Positions 24,021-36,700 of a stretch of DNA of 64,000 nucleotides are shown piece by piece. The stretch covers positions 11,471,248 through 11,535,247 of the forward strand of contig NC_049995.1 of assembly GCF_000003815.2 (NCBI RefSeq), in the 5' to 3' direction. How positions within the stretch are numbered: position 1 is the stretch's first letter; every line of letters begins with the position of its first letter. The stretch is from Branchiostoma floridae (Eukaryota > Chordata > Leptocardii > Amphioxiformes > Branchiostomatidae). Made by a program: the position numbers and the translations under genes. A model generated the notes under the pieces. The model made no database searches. It was not told the origin of the DNA and worked only from the letters and a program-made list of their open reading frames with translations.

Positions 24021-24096
24021 GCAATTTTTTCACGGTGGTTTTAGTTTGTGGTGAAGCGGCCACCACGAAAACCGCAAAGTTTCTGCATTTAAAGTA
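24021..24096. repeat. GCGGTGGTTT foldback MITE, fragment (copy 3)
   Basis: Only the end part remains: TTTTTTCACGGTGGTTTTAG, GTGAAGCGGCCACCACGAAA and TTTCTGCATTTAAAGTA. Confidence 0.65.
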
Positions 24097-24504
24097 CTGA
24101 AACCACTGGCCGTTGTATTTGGCATCACCCTGTTCTTAAAAACAACCGTTCGGATATAGGTTACCCCTCGAATAAAGGTGAACTAACCACATAAGCAGAT
24201 GTAAAATTCAGTGTCCAGATCCACTAGTGTCTGGAAATAACCCTGTATGCGAGAAGGCTACTCTGTTCTGTTCTGTTCTGTTCTCCTAGCAGCAAGTTCC
24301 CAGACTGTTCATGATGGCAACAACTCATCAGCTACCTGGAAAGGCAAGAAGTTTCACAACAGTTAATAACAAAATATCTTCAAATGAATTAGGACTAAAA
24401 TTGACATTCCATGTGATAATAAAAAGGGTTATAAAAAAATTTATGTACATGTATTCCTATACAGTAAACAAAAATCCAATTACGCTTACTAGTAAGTAAT
24501 ATGA

Positions 24505-24769
24505 TAAAAGTTTATTTTTCAAATTCTTCCCCAAGGGCTAATTGCAGAACTGGTAACATTAAAGGAGACAAATAGTATAGGACAATATAGTATACTCTAG
24601 TCTTAAAGCTAACTCTAAACTAAATGCCATTTTCCGTTAAGCATTATGAGCTATTTTAATTCACCGTTAATCGTAGCCAGCCCACTCTTAACGTTATCGG
24701 TATAATTTGTTCGTGAAGCATTATTGGACGTTTCAATTCTATGTAACACATTATTTACCCCTTTACCTG
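24505..24769 (-). other. proximal 3' UTR of the Ig receptor
   Basis: Downstream of the stop on the minus strand, an AATAAA lies at 24511-24516. Just after the TAA comes CAG/GTAAAG, a perfect splice donor, so some transcripts may splice within the 3' UTR. Confidence 0.4.
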
Positions 24770-27700
24770 TTAAGCTTCTTCTGCATTCTTCAAAGGCACA
24801 TCCTCCATCTCTCCGTTCTTTATGATGGAGGTATCCTTATCTTCCGTTTTCTCGGGCGGGTTTTCAGGGTCCTTGTTCTTCAGCGGTTCCGCTTCGTTCT
24901 CCTCAGCCTTGGTGAAGGTCACGACATCTGGTTTCTTCTCCTGCTGGGGGCCGAATCTCTTGGAGGCACAGTAGGCGCCCACCGCGATGGTGATGAACAA
25001 TGCAAGGAGTCCGATCACGATACCGACGATAGCACCGGTGCCTAGTCCACCTTTTTGTGGTTTTGCTGAAAGTATAGGAAAAACCTAAGTTGGTGCAACT
25101 GTTGTCTTTTATAGCAGGAATTTTTATTGGTGGTTTTATCTAAATATCATAAAGTTCTCTATGAATCAAAATCTTGTTTAACAATAGACTAAACTCATGT
25201 TTGTGGACATCTTGAAGGTACATTTTCATATTTTGAGTCCAGTTACCATAAAGACTGGATAAAACATTCTACAAACATTAGTAGTTGTATGCTTTGAGCT
25301 TTGTCCCAACACAAAATAAACTCTTGCCATGAATTTTTGGTAAATCTCCCAGACCTTCATCAGGTATCGGATTCACTGTACTGACTTTCCAGAAACTGCA
25401 AGCGTGATGACGTCAGGAGTTAATCAAAAGTGGCAGGAAGACATCTTCTGTAGGTTGGCGAGATCGACCGAAAAATATGCGGCAAGTTTAAAATTCCTTA
25501 GTGTTGGAACAAAGCTCAAGTTGTACAACAATGGATTCTACCATGTTGAAGACAGATGAATACTCAATTCAAACACTAATAGTTCTGCACAAAACAATAC
25601 CTACCACCTCTACCTTTTCCGTCATCCTTCCCATCAGTCTTCATGTCTCCTGTCGGCTCAGGTGCGGCACTTGGCGCTGGGGTGGGGGCATCAGCTGTAT
25701 CAAAATGGTAATCAACTTGAATAACTGTGGCAACAACCTCTTCATGCTTTTTTTTATCAATTCAAACTGTTCAACAACAGCGTTAATTTAGGGTTGAAAG
25801 TGAAACATTGTCATTACAGGCACTAGGGCTGAGTATCGGTACAGCGTACCGGTACACTACCGTTTTTTTCTTACTGGACCGGTCCAGAAAAACTGGACCT
25901 GAAAAAATTAGGTGGACTGGATGTTGGACCGATTAGAAAATGAACAGATAATTTTATCAGGCATTCACACGTTTTGGTGGCACTTGCAGGTGGAAGAAAA
26001 TAACAGGAGTGAAGTAGAGTAGAGTTTATAGTAATTTCTACCAAGTTTTACAGCCAATTGTACAGGACTGGTGCAGTTAGCATTGTAGGATTTTAAAACG
26101 CCAGTGTAAGTCTAATACTCCACCAAACAGGTTTCTTTGTAGCGAAATGGACCATTGGTATGAGTCATACTGAATCAGGTCCAGGTTCAGGTCCGGACCT
26201 GGACCTGATCCTCTGGACCTGAACAGGACCTGGACCTGAATTTTCTGTTCCGGTACTCACCCCTAACAGGCACATTTGGGCTAGAAACGTTTACACAATT
26301 TCTGGATTTAAACTAGACGTGTTGAAGTTTGTCCAGACAATAACATTAGTCCGCTTTTGTGTTATACTAATACTAATAGAGATGAAGTAGTTGAAAAGAG
26401 TTTGTAAAATATCTGGTGACTTGGGGAAAAATTGTTGTTACTGTACTCACTCATTTTCATAGTGACATTTGGTGTTGGTGTGGTTGGGGCAGCGGTTGTG
26501 GGGTCTGAAAAAATAAAATAAAACGTGTTAGAATTAATTTCTCTATGATGTTACAGTTACTAGTTAGTGGAAGAGGGAGGGTCAAGAAGTATGAGGGTAA
26601 GTAATGGTGGTACTAGTAACAAGGAGGAGGGAGAAAAAGTGAAAGATCTTATTCCAGTACAGCTCACCTTAAGAGTTATTCTTCCACTAGTTGTGACAAA
26701 GAAGACAGACATTACGTACAGTATTAATAGTTCACTGTAACAGGGAAATCCCCCTAGCTCTTTTTGACAAGCATAATGAACATTGGACCATGGCTAAATG
26801 GCGTGCATGTTGGGTGAGTAGCAATAGCTAGGAGACAAACAAGCGTCTTCTTGGTCCCATAGCATGACCGCTAACCACAGAACTATGCATGCTACTTCGA
26901 ATCACAACCCCTTTGCTTTACTAGCTAATCTCCAAACACACCCTACGATAGCATAAGATAGCATCAAAAGCTGACAAAGGAGTAAAGCCAGCCTAGGAGT
27001 GTGTATGGCAACCAGAGGATTTGCAACAGAATACACTGGTCAAAGGCTATGATCAGACAATCATTGGCTCTGGTTGCCATACACACTTCTAAGCCAGCAA
27101 GACTCCTTTGCAAGCTTTTGATACTATCTTACATGTATACCATAGGATGTGCTTCGAGATCATTTACTAGCGTCTTCTACTGTAGTCTCCAAGCAGAGGT
27201 TGGTACGGGATTTTCCCTACCAAGCTCTGCTTGGAGAGTACTTCAACAGTGGAATACTGGATGCCGTAGTACTCACATGAAACAGAAACAGCGATGTCTT
27301 GCGTTTGTGCCATCCCAACTCCGTTATCTGCAGAACACGTGTAAGTTCCCGTGGAAACCCGTGAAATGTTGCTGAAGGTGAGAGTTCCCACGGCCGCGTC
27401 TGCCACGGCTGCGTCGAGAGAGCTTCCGTCGCTTTTCGACCAGGTGAACGTTGGGGCGGGGATCCCGTCAGCGGCGCAGGTCAGCGTCAGGTCATCGCCT
27501 TCATTGACAGCGTAAGAGGAGGCTGTCACACCGGTTATAGTGGGCTGGTCTGAAAGAGGAAGTTAGAAAATTAAAATCCTTCCCTCAGCTTTCAGTGTTC
27601 AGTGGCAGTGCCCGTCTCCCTTTCTTTACCCCTTAGCCAGGCTTTTAGCCAGGCATGCGTCAACGCGTCATCTGGACGCACTTTTCTTAGAATAACAAGA

Positions 27701-30700
27701 AATTTGACCTCTGGACGCCCTGGCACTGAGGAGAAAATCCACTGACAAGCATGAAATTCTGATTGACCAGGGATGCTACCAGGTCATCTGTGGTCACAGT
27801 CGTCTAATTTGACCTCTGTAACAGCATTTTTGCCTTATAGGATACCTTAGAATGCACTATTTTAATTTAAAATCATCAAAAACTCTGCACCATGGAAGGT
27901 GGATGCCCCCGGACCCCTCTACAATAGTCACTAACCGCGACTCACCAATAAATTTGGACTCCCTATAATAAAATCCTAGCTAAAAGCCTGCCCTTAGCTC
28001 ACACTGGGCACTACAGCATGAGGGAAGTAGAGTTTATAGTCATTTCCAATAAGTAACTACAACAAGATAGTATTGTAAAATGCAAGTGGGAGTCAGATCC
28101 TCCACTAAACAGATTCCTTTGTAGCAAAATTGGCCATTGTTTTCAGAATCATCCAATTAAAACTTTTCTTAGACAAGATCTAAGGTCCAGGTTCTAGTCC
28201 GGACCTGGAGCTGATCCTCTGGACCTGAACTGGTCCTTTAGCCAAATTTTCTGTACCTTTTAATTAACATGAAACAAAAATATAAACTCAACTCACAGGT
28301 GACTACGAGGGTTGCGATTGAATCCAAGACAGTTCCATCATCATAGCTGGGCTGGAACTCGTATTGCCCTGCGTCTTCTTTGTTCACATTCAGAATCTTC
28401 AGGGTAGCAATCCCTTCGATCTCAAATTTTCCCTGGAATTGATTTGAACAAAGATAGTTTATACACGGTAAAAACTACTTGAATGATTCATCTTCAGGTT
28501 GGTAAATAAATGCTTAACAAGGTTCTTTGCACAACCAGGAGCTTGTGTGTAGCTCTATTTCCCACTGCTAGGTGGCACTGCAGTGGGAACGGGAAGGCTG
28601 CAGTCCCCAACATGACTAAGTTTGTATCCCCCTCATCATGAGTCATGATTTTCTTACTGGCAGGTAAACATCTCTTGGTTGTGTGCAAAGAACTTCATAA
28701 ACCATGCATGAATATGGCAAACAAACTCTTGCCATAGAGCCGACTAGTAGGAAAACTAATGTTGTGTTTTCTACCAGGGTTCTTTTTATAGAGTTTAGCC
28801 ATGAACAAACCTGGGTGTCAACATAGATGGGGCTAAGCTTTGGTGGCTCTGTCTGTATCTGTATCTATATAGCCGGTATAACCGCCATTCGGCGTAACAC
28901 ACCAGCTTCGCAGGCACGCGGCGCGGTAGCAGCTGGTTATATTACACTGAACGATCCGTCACACCTAACTTTTGCACATCTAACTGCAAGCGTTCTTTAA
29001 AACTATCCAGAGAAGATGCCCCTACTGTACTTGGTGATAACAAATTCCAATCTACGATAGTTCTGGGAAAATACGAATTTTTGAACACATCAATCCTAGC
29101 TTGGAAACTCTGGTACTTGAAGTCATGGCTGTTTCTTGTTCTTTTTTGAGCTGGTATTAGATACTTATCAGTCGGTACGTCCACTAGCTTATTGGTCATT
29201 TTGTACATCATGCAAAGTCTGGACATTTTCCTTCTGTCTTCAAGTGATGTCCACTGTAGATCTGTTTTCATTTTGGTAACACTAGCATCCCTGTTGTAGT
29301 TGTTTGTACAGAATCGGGCAGCTTGGTTCTGTACCCTTTCAAGTTTATCTTTGTCTTTCTTTGTATACGGATCCCATACTGGCTCTGTATGTATTATCAC
29401 TTTTTCTATTGAAACAGCAATAAGCACATTTTGGAAAATGATTCTACAATGTTTTAGGAGATAAAATATTTTATGTTCTTCGCTAGTAGCTGAGACCTCA
29501 CTACTCGGGCTTGCTGGTTTTTCGCTAGGATTGGTCAGGGAACCAAGAACACACCATTTTTCCTGTAGGCGTAACAAATAACATCTTGTAATTTAAAAAC
29601 AGAACTGACTTCATAGCCAGGAAATGGTGAGGCATCTCCCCCGCCGGCTCGTTGGATGAGTCCGGCACTGGGCAGCTTTCTCCAGATCTCAAATATCTGG
29701 GAAGCTCCATCGTCGTCCATCTGCCATTCTAGCAGCGCCGTTCCGCCAACTTCTGCAGTCACGTTTCCGGGTTCACTGGTGAAGGAGGGGATCGCTGTAG
29801 GGAAGACAACACAGTCAATTTACTATTGTGTAAACGGGGCCAGCCCGTTTAGACTAAGTAGTTTGTATCCTAGGCTAGAGTGACGGTAATTAGCTAATGT
29901 GCCTAGCAACGGCCGGACTCCTCTCAGTACTCTGATATCCTCCGTCAGCTGGCCGAAGGAGGCCCATTGTGGGAGATCGGATAACCACTGCAATTAAGCT
30001 AGCCGGCACTGGCCGCAGAGGTCAAATACCAGGGTTAATAGGATAAGGGTTAAGGAACTTTGTGAATAACGGACAAACGCACGCAGAACTTGTGTTAGGA
30101 TAACTATTGAAGGTGATTATGTGACCGATGTTGTTACTAATACTAGTAGTAGTGTTAGTCTCGACTTTGACTTAAGATGGCCCGACTTTGTAACTCGACC
30201 GGAGCCACATGATTGACACCTTTGTCTGGTATCCCACGTCCGATATCTCGGTCACTGTGAATGGAATGTACGGAGTCCCGGACCGGCTGGAAGATGAGTT
30301 GATGTATAGCTTAGTAACCACGCCGGATCCCTAGTTACCGATCGATGATGTAACCCACATAGAAAACTCCAATGTTAGCGAAACTACGGGACGTTTCCCG
30401 GTTGAAACATGACAGAATTGTTGTGAGAAGCTGTACTCATAGTTTAGGATAGCAATGGCGACTGACAGAAGTCGGATTCGAATGTTAATAAGATTTCTTT
30501 GTGATGTACAGTGTTCTAGAGTGTCAGAATACCTGTTGCTCCTTCCCTCTCTCAGAGTTGGTACAGTCCAGAAAGTTTGACAGCTGCATTCGAACTTGCA
30601 TTATAAAGTTTTGGCCGGTTGTGCCCAAAGCAGTTCCAAGGGGGTGAGTAGCCCGAGGGCTGACCGAGGCATAAGTTCACGACCCCTCCGGTCTGACCCT

Positions 30701-33700
30701 CAGGTGAAGCCTCCGAGGAGCTTTTTAATACGAAATTTGCTGGTTTCCTCACGCTTTGCCATTCAATGTCACTTGAGTTCCGGACTTCTGAGAAGTTATT
30801 AGCCCACATTAACATGTTTCCCGGGCCAATCAGATTCTAAGGATTCGCATAAGATTAACCGTATTTGGTCTTGGCCCAACCCAAAATTTAGAAGATAAAA
30901 AGGAGACACTCGATTCAGAGAGTGCAGTTTCGTGCCGTAGCAGTCGTTTCGTGCCGAGAAAGGTAGCGGCCTCGGGCCGTGGCAGTTTTGCCACGTGCCG
31001 AAAGAAGTTGTGGAAAGATCTGGACAGTTTGGACTTCAGTGACGGACAGTAAGATCTGGACTTTGCCAACTGAGAGTGAAGAGTACTTCTGATTGTTACC
31101 ACCGACGGCCATCACCAGTTGAGTTGTGAATAAAGTCGATCTCGAGAGAACTTGAACTTCGCCTTGCCTCAATCACTTCGGACATCATAGCAGGGTCCAA
31201 GCTAAGTCTTGGCACTCTCACAATTGGAAATGCAATTATTTTCGTGGTAGAAGGGAAAACAATTTTTTTGCAGTGTTTGAAGTAAAAGCAACCATACTGT
31301 AAATTTATAGAGCTTGTGGTGTCATAAAGTTGTAGTCTGGTGGAATATACTAAAATATAAGTACCGGTATACTGGAAAAGCAATATACAGTATATGAATT
31401 TGTTCTCTGGTGGAATTTACTTGAACATACAGCTATAAACTGGAAATGCATAGAGCCTGTGGTGTCATGAATTTCTACTTTAGTGTGAGGTCATCTCAAA
31501 TTCATTAACCTGCTGCGAACATTTGAGGAAGTACTGATTTTGTCATTTTAATATGTAGCGTTACAAGGATATGCAATTACTAGCAACTCTACTCTACTCT
31601 CCAAGCAGAGGTTTGCATCCAGCAGCAGTGTTTTTTCATGTTTTCAGGTTTTTTTGTTGGGCTTTCTACATATGTATTTTGTCTCAAACGTCTATGAAGA
31701 AAACAGTACAAAATAGAAAGCCTTACAAAAACATTTAAAAACAAAAAACAACCGGAGCCGAACCTCATTGCTTGGAGAGTAGGACTAGGAGTCACTGTCC
31801 TGATGGGACATTTGGAAAAAACCTCCACTCAAAATTGGAAGAGGCTGAGACTACTTGGAATAAGTGAATCAGTCTACATGCACTAGCATTTTGACAGATA
31901 ATCTTGTCATAATTAAATCAGTACATTTTCTCCTAGGCAAAAATAACTATCTTGGCAGTAACAAATCCTCCCCTTGTCTGGATACACAATGACTGTTTTT
32001 GACATCAATGGCTCTGAGTGATCCCGGATTTACCATGCAATCAACGAACACAAAACTCTGGGGTAAAACATCAACAGTGCTATTTACCCACCACAGAAAA
32101 TGGTAGCTTCTTTTGCCTGCAGCAATTCAAACTTTTGTTTGTCTGATTTGAGCCGACAAAGCACACAAATGTAGTTGTGCAACTACAACAGTGCCAGATA
32201 TTAACAAGAGTTCGTAGACCTCAGGCCTGCATGAAATGTATTGGGTTTCTGTAGACCTATTGTGTATTTTTGCCTTTTTGTCTGTGGTACGTGGTTGGAA
32301 AAATGAGCTTTTTACCGTGTTGGTTGTGCACCATGCAAAAGTCTGACTCTGAAATTCCATTTTCTGAATTTGTAAGTTTGGACATGGATGAACATTACTT
32401 ATTTTGGATTTCTTAAGTATGTAACCAACCACAGTACTTTGAAGTTGTTGAGACGCTACCTTTTTTTGTCTCAGATGGCCCATGCACATGTAGTTACTCT
32501 GTCACATGATATACTACTAATATCTTCCTATTTCAATGTACTGACCTAATGCAGCTGCTAAGTCTCCTTGGTTTGTGTTCTTCCAATGATATTCATTAAA
32601 GATTTATTTCTGGGGTGTTATTCACTTGACATCGGAATGTTACTTGCATAATTTGACCAATGATACTTTTATCTGTAGTTCCATAGACATTAGACAATAT
32701 GAATAGTGGTAGCCCCCATGCAGCAGCAACAGTTAGTCCCCAGGGTGGTATGATATTTTCATTCAATCCATCCAACCCAAACCTAAATCTCCTGTAGTAT
32801 CTAAGCCAAATTTAACAGCATAATTTACTATGAAAAATGTCCTTGTCAATCCCATTTATAGATGGCAAGCTGCTGGCAATGGAAGCTTTGAAAAGTTCAG
32901 AAGCTGTTGTAGTCAGAGCAAACACCCAGCAAACATCCCCGCAAACCAATGAGCAGTTGCTTAGAAGGGGAATTTCATCATATATTTGCCGCGACAAAAT
33001 GCAACAAACGATTCTGAATTTAAAACAGAACAAAGCTAAGCCTCCACCACTTAACCCTGCCTGTACCATAGATTAAGCAGGCCCAAAAACCAAGCGAATA
33101 TGACTAGCCCAAAACAACAAATTACCTGTATACAGTATGGAAATGGCATTACCAAAGAAACAAAAAGAAACACAGGACAAATCATACACATACCTTTCTC
33201 TTATGCCCACACTCTATACAGTTCTCCTCCACATTAGAAAATTGCATCTTCTTCTGTTTAAGTTCAACTTCAACCATGATTGCCAACAGGGTAAAGGAAC
33301 TTGTACCGAAACTTAAAACTCAGTACTATACAGCTCTAGAAACACCACAAAGAGTAATAAGCAAACTCCAATTATACCTGACCAACAGATATATAATCTT
33401 GTACACTCCCGTCATCTGGCAAACTGTCAGTGCCACTAAGACTGGGGATACAAAGTAACCTGATACATTGAAGGTGGCCCAGGCCAGATGATGGTTCTAC
33501 ACCCAACCATAATCTGTTTTTAAAACCAAGCAGATATTGGGGGGATGCCCCAACCACACAAAAACAGGGTCAACCTATACAGTATCAAGTTCAAGCACTA
33601 GGAGGCCCAAAATCAAACCTGACCACCAGGACACCACAAACAACTCACGTACCAAATAGCAACACAATGGTACCTTGCGTTCCGGAGATACAGCGCACGC

Positions 33701-36700
33701 CCCGTGCCCGCACAAAAGGTAACCTAAAATGTCAAGTTCAAGCACCAAGGGCGCCAAAATCAAAATTGAGCATTATTCAGCTACCGCCGACACATGTGCC
33801 AAATATCATCGCGCCAGCACCAGCCGTTCAGAAGATATAACTCCGGAAACACCCCTCCCGGACACAAAATTCGACCTGCCGGGTCAAGTTCAAACGCGAC
33901 AAGGCCCAAAGTCAATCCTAGGCAACAGGCAACAACCCCCCACCCATGCACCAAAAATCGTCGCAATCGCGCGTATCGTTCCGGACACACAGCGCCAAAA
34001 GTGCCCCAAAAACACCAAAAATGCCACCTGCAATGTCAAGTTCAAACGCCAGGAGGCCCAAAATCAAACCTGAGTGTTAGGCTACCACCCCCAACCCACG
34101 TACCAAAAATCGTCGTGCTCGCACCATCCGTTCACGAGATACAGCGCCCTACATCCCCGGCTACCGAAAAGTTCCCACCAGCATCAAAACCATACCTGCA
34201 TACATGCAGGTAATAATAGTCAAACCTCAGACTATGGATCATGCAATTTGCTAGATATTGTAGTAGTGTAATGTGGCTTTATTACAGCTCATGTGTTTTA
34301 GCCATTCAAGTCAACCTACTTTTTTTCATAACTTATAGGATAAGTGTGTTGGGTTCTTTTATGTGCAGAGGTTGAACACTTGAGGTTTGTGCCTGAATAA
34401 GGGATCTTTACCATCTAAAATGATGAATACAATCCCTTACAACATGTTTGAGCTGTGGCTGACCCTGGGATTGAACTCCAACCCACAGATCCACAAAATT
34501 TGATGCAGATGGCCAAACAGAGGGATTACGCTACCACTTGCGCCACAGGGGCATGACTCAATAGAATGCAACAAATGTTTCTTTTTGCCAGTAACTGTTT
34601 CAAATCTTTGTTTAATTAACGAAACACATAATGTAAATGCATGGTCGTATTGGATTAATTTTGCCGGTAGCGGAAAAATTGAATTTTTGGGTGGTTTTAA
34701 GTTTGCAGTAGCGCCATAGACTGTAGCAACATAATATAATGGATAAATGTTTGCGGTGGTATTAAGTTCGCAAACAATTCTGCATTCTGCCTGTGTATAC
34801 ACAATCTCTCGCTGGCTGGGGTTAATGACCCCCTTCCCTCCCCTTGGGCGGTAACTGTAGGGCCAGCCAGTAGGAGCAATTTTAGTCAGGATAAAGAAAC
34901 ACACAAACAATTCGGAAACCATTAAAATGCAACAAAGGAAGATTACATGAAAGGCAATTATTAACATGTTTATACCTGTAGGCTGTATGCTAGAAATTAT
35001 AAAACTATTGAAACTACCTTGTAGCAAACAAATGCTGAATAGTGAATACAGAACGATAAGACCACAATTATACATTGTATGCAGTTCAGGTACTTGCAGA
35101 CATGTACTCAAGCTTAGTAATAGTAGTCGTAGGTTGTACCAGTATTTATTTTACAATCATTTCTGTTCTATTTCTGAGAAACGTGTGGTACCCAATCAAC
35201 AATGCTTAATGAACTAACCCCAAGCCTTACAGTTTACACACCAACCAACTGCAAAGGTTAGGAATGTTTGTTCATAAAGGTGGGACCCTAAATCATTTAG
35301 TGTCGGCTCCCACAGGGGTTCAGGTGTGGGACCCTTTGTAATTGCAGACTTAGGCACGATCTACACACAGTTTTTCCCGATATCGGCGAGCCTGTAACCT
35401 CTCGCCGACAGCTTTTTTTCATCTTCTAGATGGAACTACTATATCGCCATTACGATATCGGGAAAATTTCTCCCGAAAGGTCCGGACCATTCGTACGATA
35501 CTTTACCGATAGCTTAGCAGGTACGAAGCTTGGTACTCATTTTCACCTGAGGGAAGTGAGAACAGACGTGTAAAGTGCCTTTCCCAAGGGCACAAGATCA
35601 GTTGCAATCAACGGATTTGAGAACAGAACTTCTGGGTTATGAATGAAACACCCTGTTGATTGCGCCAAATGACCAGGCCCACAATACTGTAAATGCAGAA
35701 ATGTTCGCGGTGGATTAATGTTCGCGGGATTTCGGGGTGACCACTTCACCGCGAACTTAAAACCACCGCGAATATCTTTCTATTATGGTATTAGACTACA
35801 GTCTATGGTGTTACCGCGAAATTAAATCCACCGCGAAAAGTCCGTTTTCCCACTACCGCGAAATTAAATCCCCGCAAACTTAAATGCATTTACAGTACTT
35901 CATGTGGGGGTGGGTATGCCAAGGCCAAACAGTTCACAGTTTGTCAAACAGTTTGTCAACTAATGAACTTGTATGTTAAGTGAATTGTTGACTCCAAACT
36001 GCCATGGTGTCCCTAATTGAAGAAAAGCAGGTGTTTTGCTGCTTGTAAGATCCACAAATCACAGGAATAAAAGTTCCGTAGATAACGTTACAGTACTGGG
36101 CTGTTGTGTTCACTAGAAGCAAAAGTTCCTTGCTAGAAGTAGTTTACCAGTTCATAAGGAAGCGAATATGGGAGCCACAGCAAGCTAAATAAGATTATAA
36201 GCCTAACCACCATACTGGCTCAACTTTGTGATACAAAGTATTTGTCAACAATGCATAATGATGAATTCAGGATGAGTAACATGCAGTGTAGAATTTAAGC
36301 GACCTATTACAGTATTAGGCCTCACAAGTAATTCACCAACAATACTCAACGTTGAATTAGAGTGGGCAGGACACGATTAACAGTGGATTAAAATAGCTCG
36401 CTACTCCTCATTGAAAAAGGCATGCAGTTCCTTATAAAATACTGTAAATGCAGAAACTTTTGCAGTGGTTTAATGTTCGCGGTTTTCGTGGTGGCCACTT
36501 CACTGCAAACTTAAAACTACTACTAGTACTAGTACTACGAACAGTTTTCCATTGCAGTAAAAGACTACAGTGCATAGTGCTACCATGAACTTAAAAGCAC
36601 CACAAAAATTCCCTTTTCCCACTACCACGACTCGAAATTAAATCCCTGCGAACTTAAATGCATTTACAGTAGATTCATTTATGATAAGAGGGAGGGGGGT

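Noticed and set aside
24707-25045. 112-codon plus-strand frame opposite the Ig receptor tail
   Set aside because: The minus strand encodes a transmembrane helix and tail in phase with six other exons; the plus frame is its shadow.
25601-25614. Alternative donor GTATTG at 25600 for Ig receptor exon 6
   Set aside because: It gives a frameshift into the membrane exon, whereas GTAGAG at 25613 keeps the frame and a continuous transmembrane helix.
27001-27375. 124-codon plus-strand frame
   Set aside because: It runs through foldback elements and then antisense through Ig domain 2.
33729-34213. Overlapping 114- and 139-codon frames in arm A (and mirror frames in arm B)
   Set aside because: They lie in the 150-bp non-coding array; unit lengths of 152 bp break any repeat-protein reading, and several frames on both strands are equally long.
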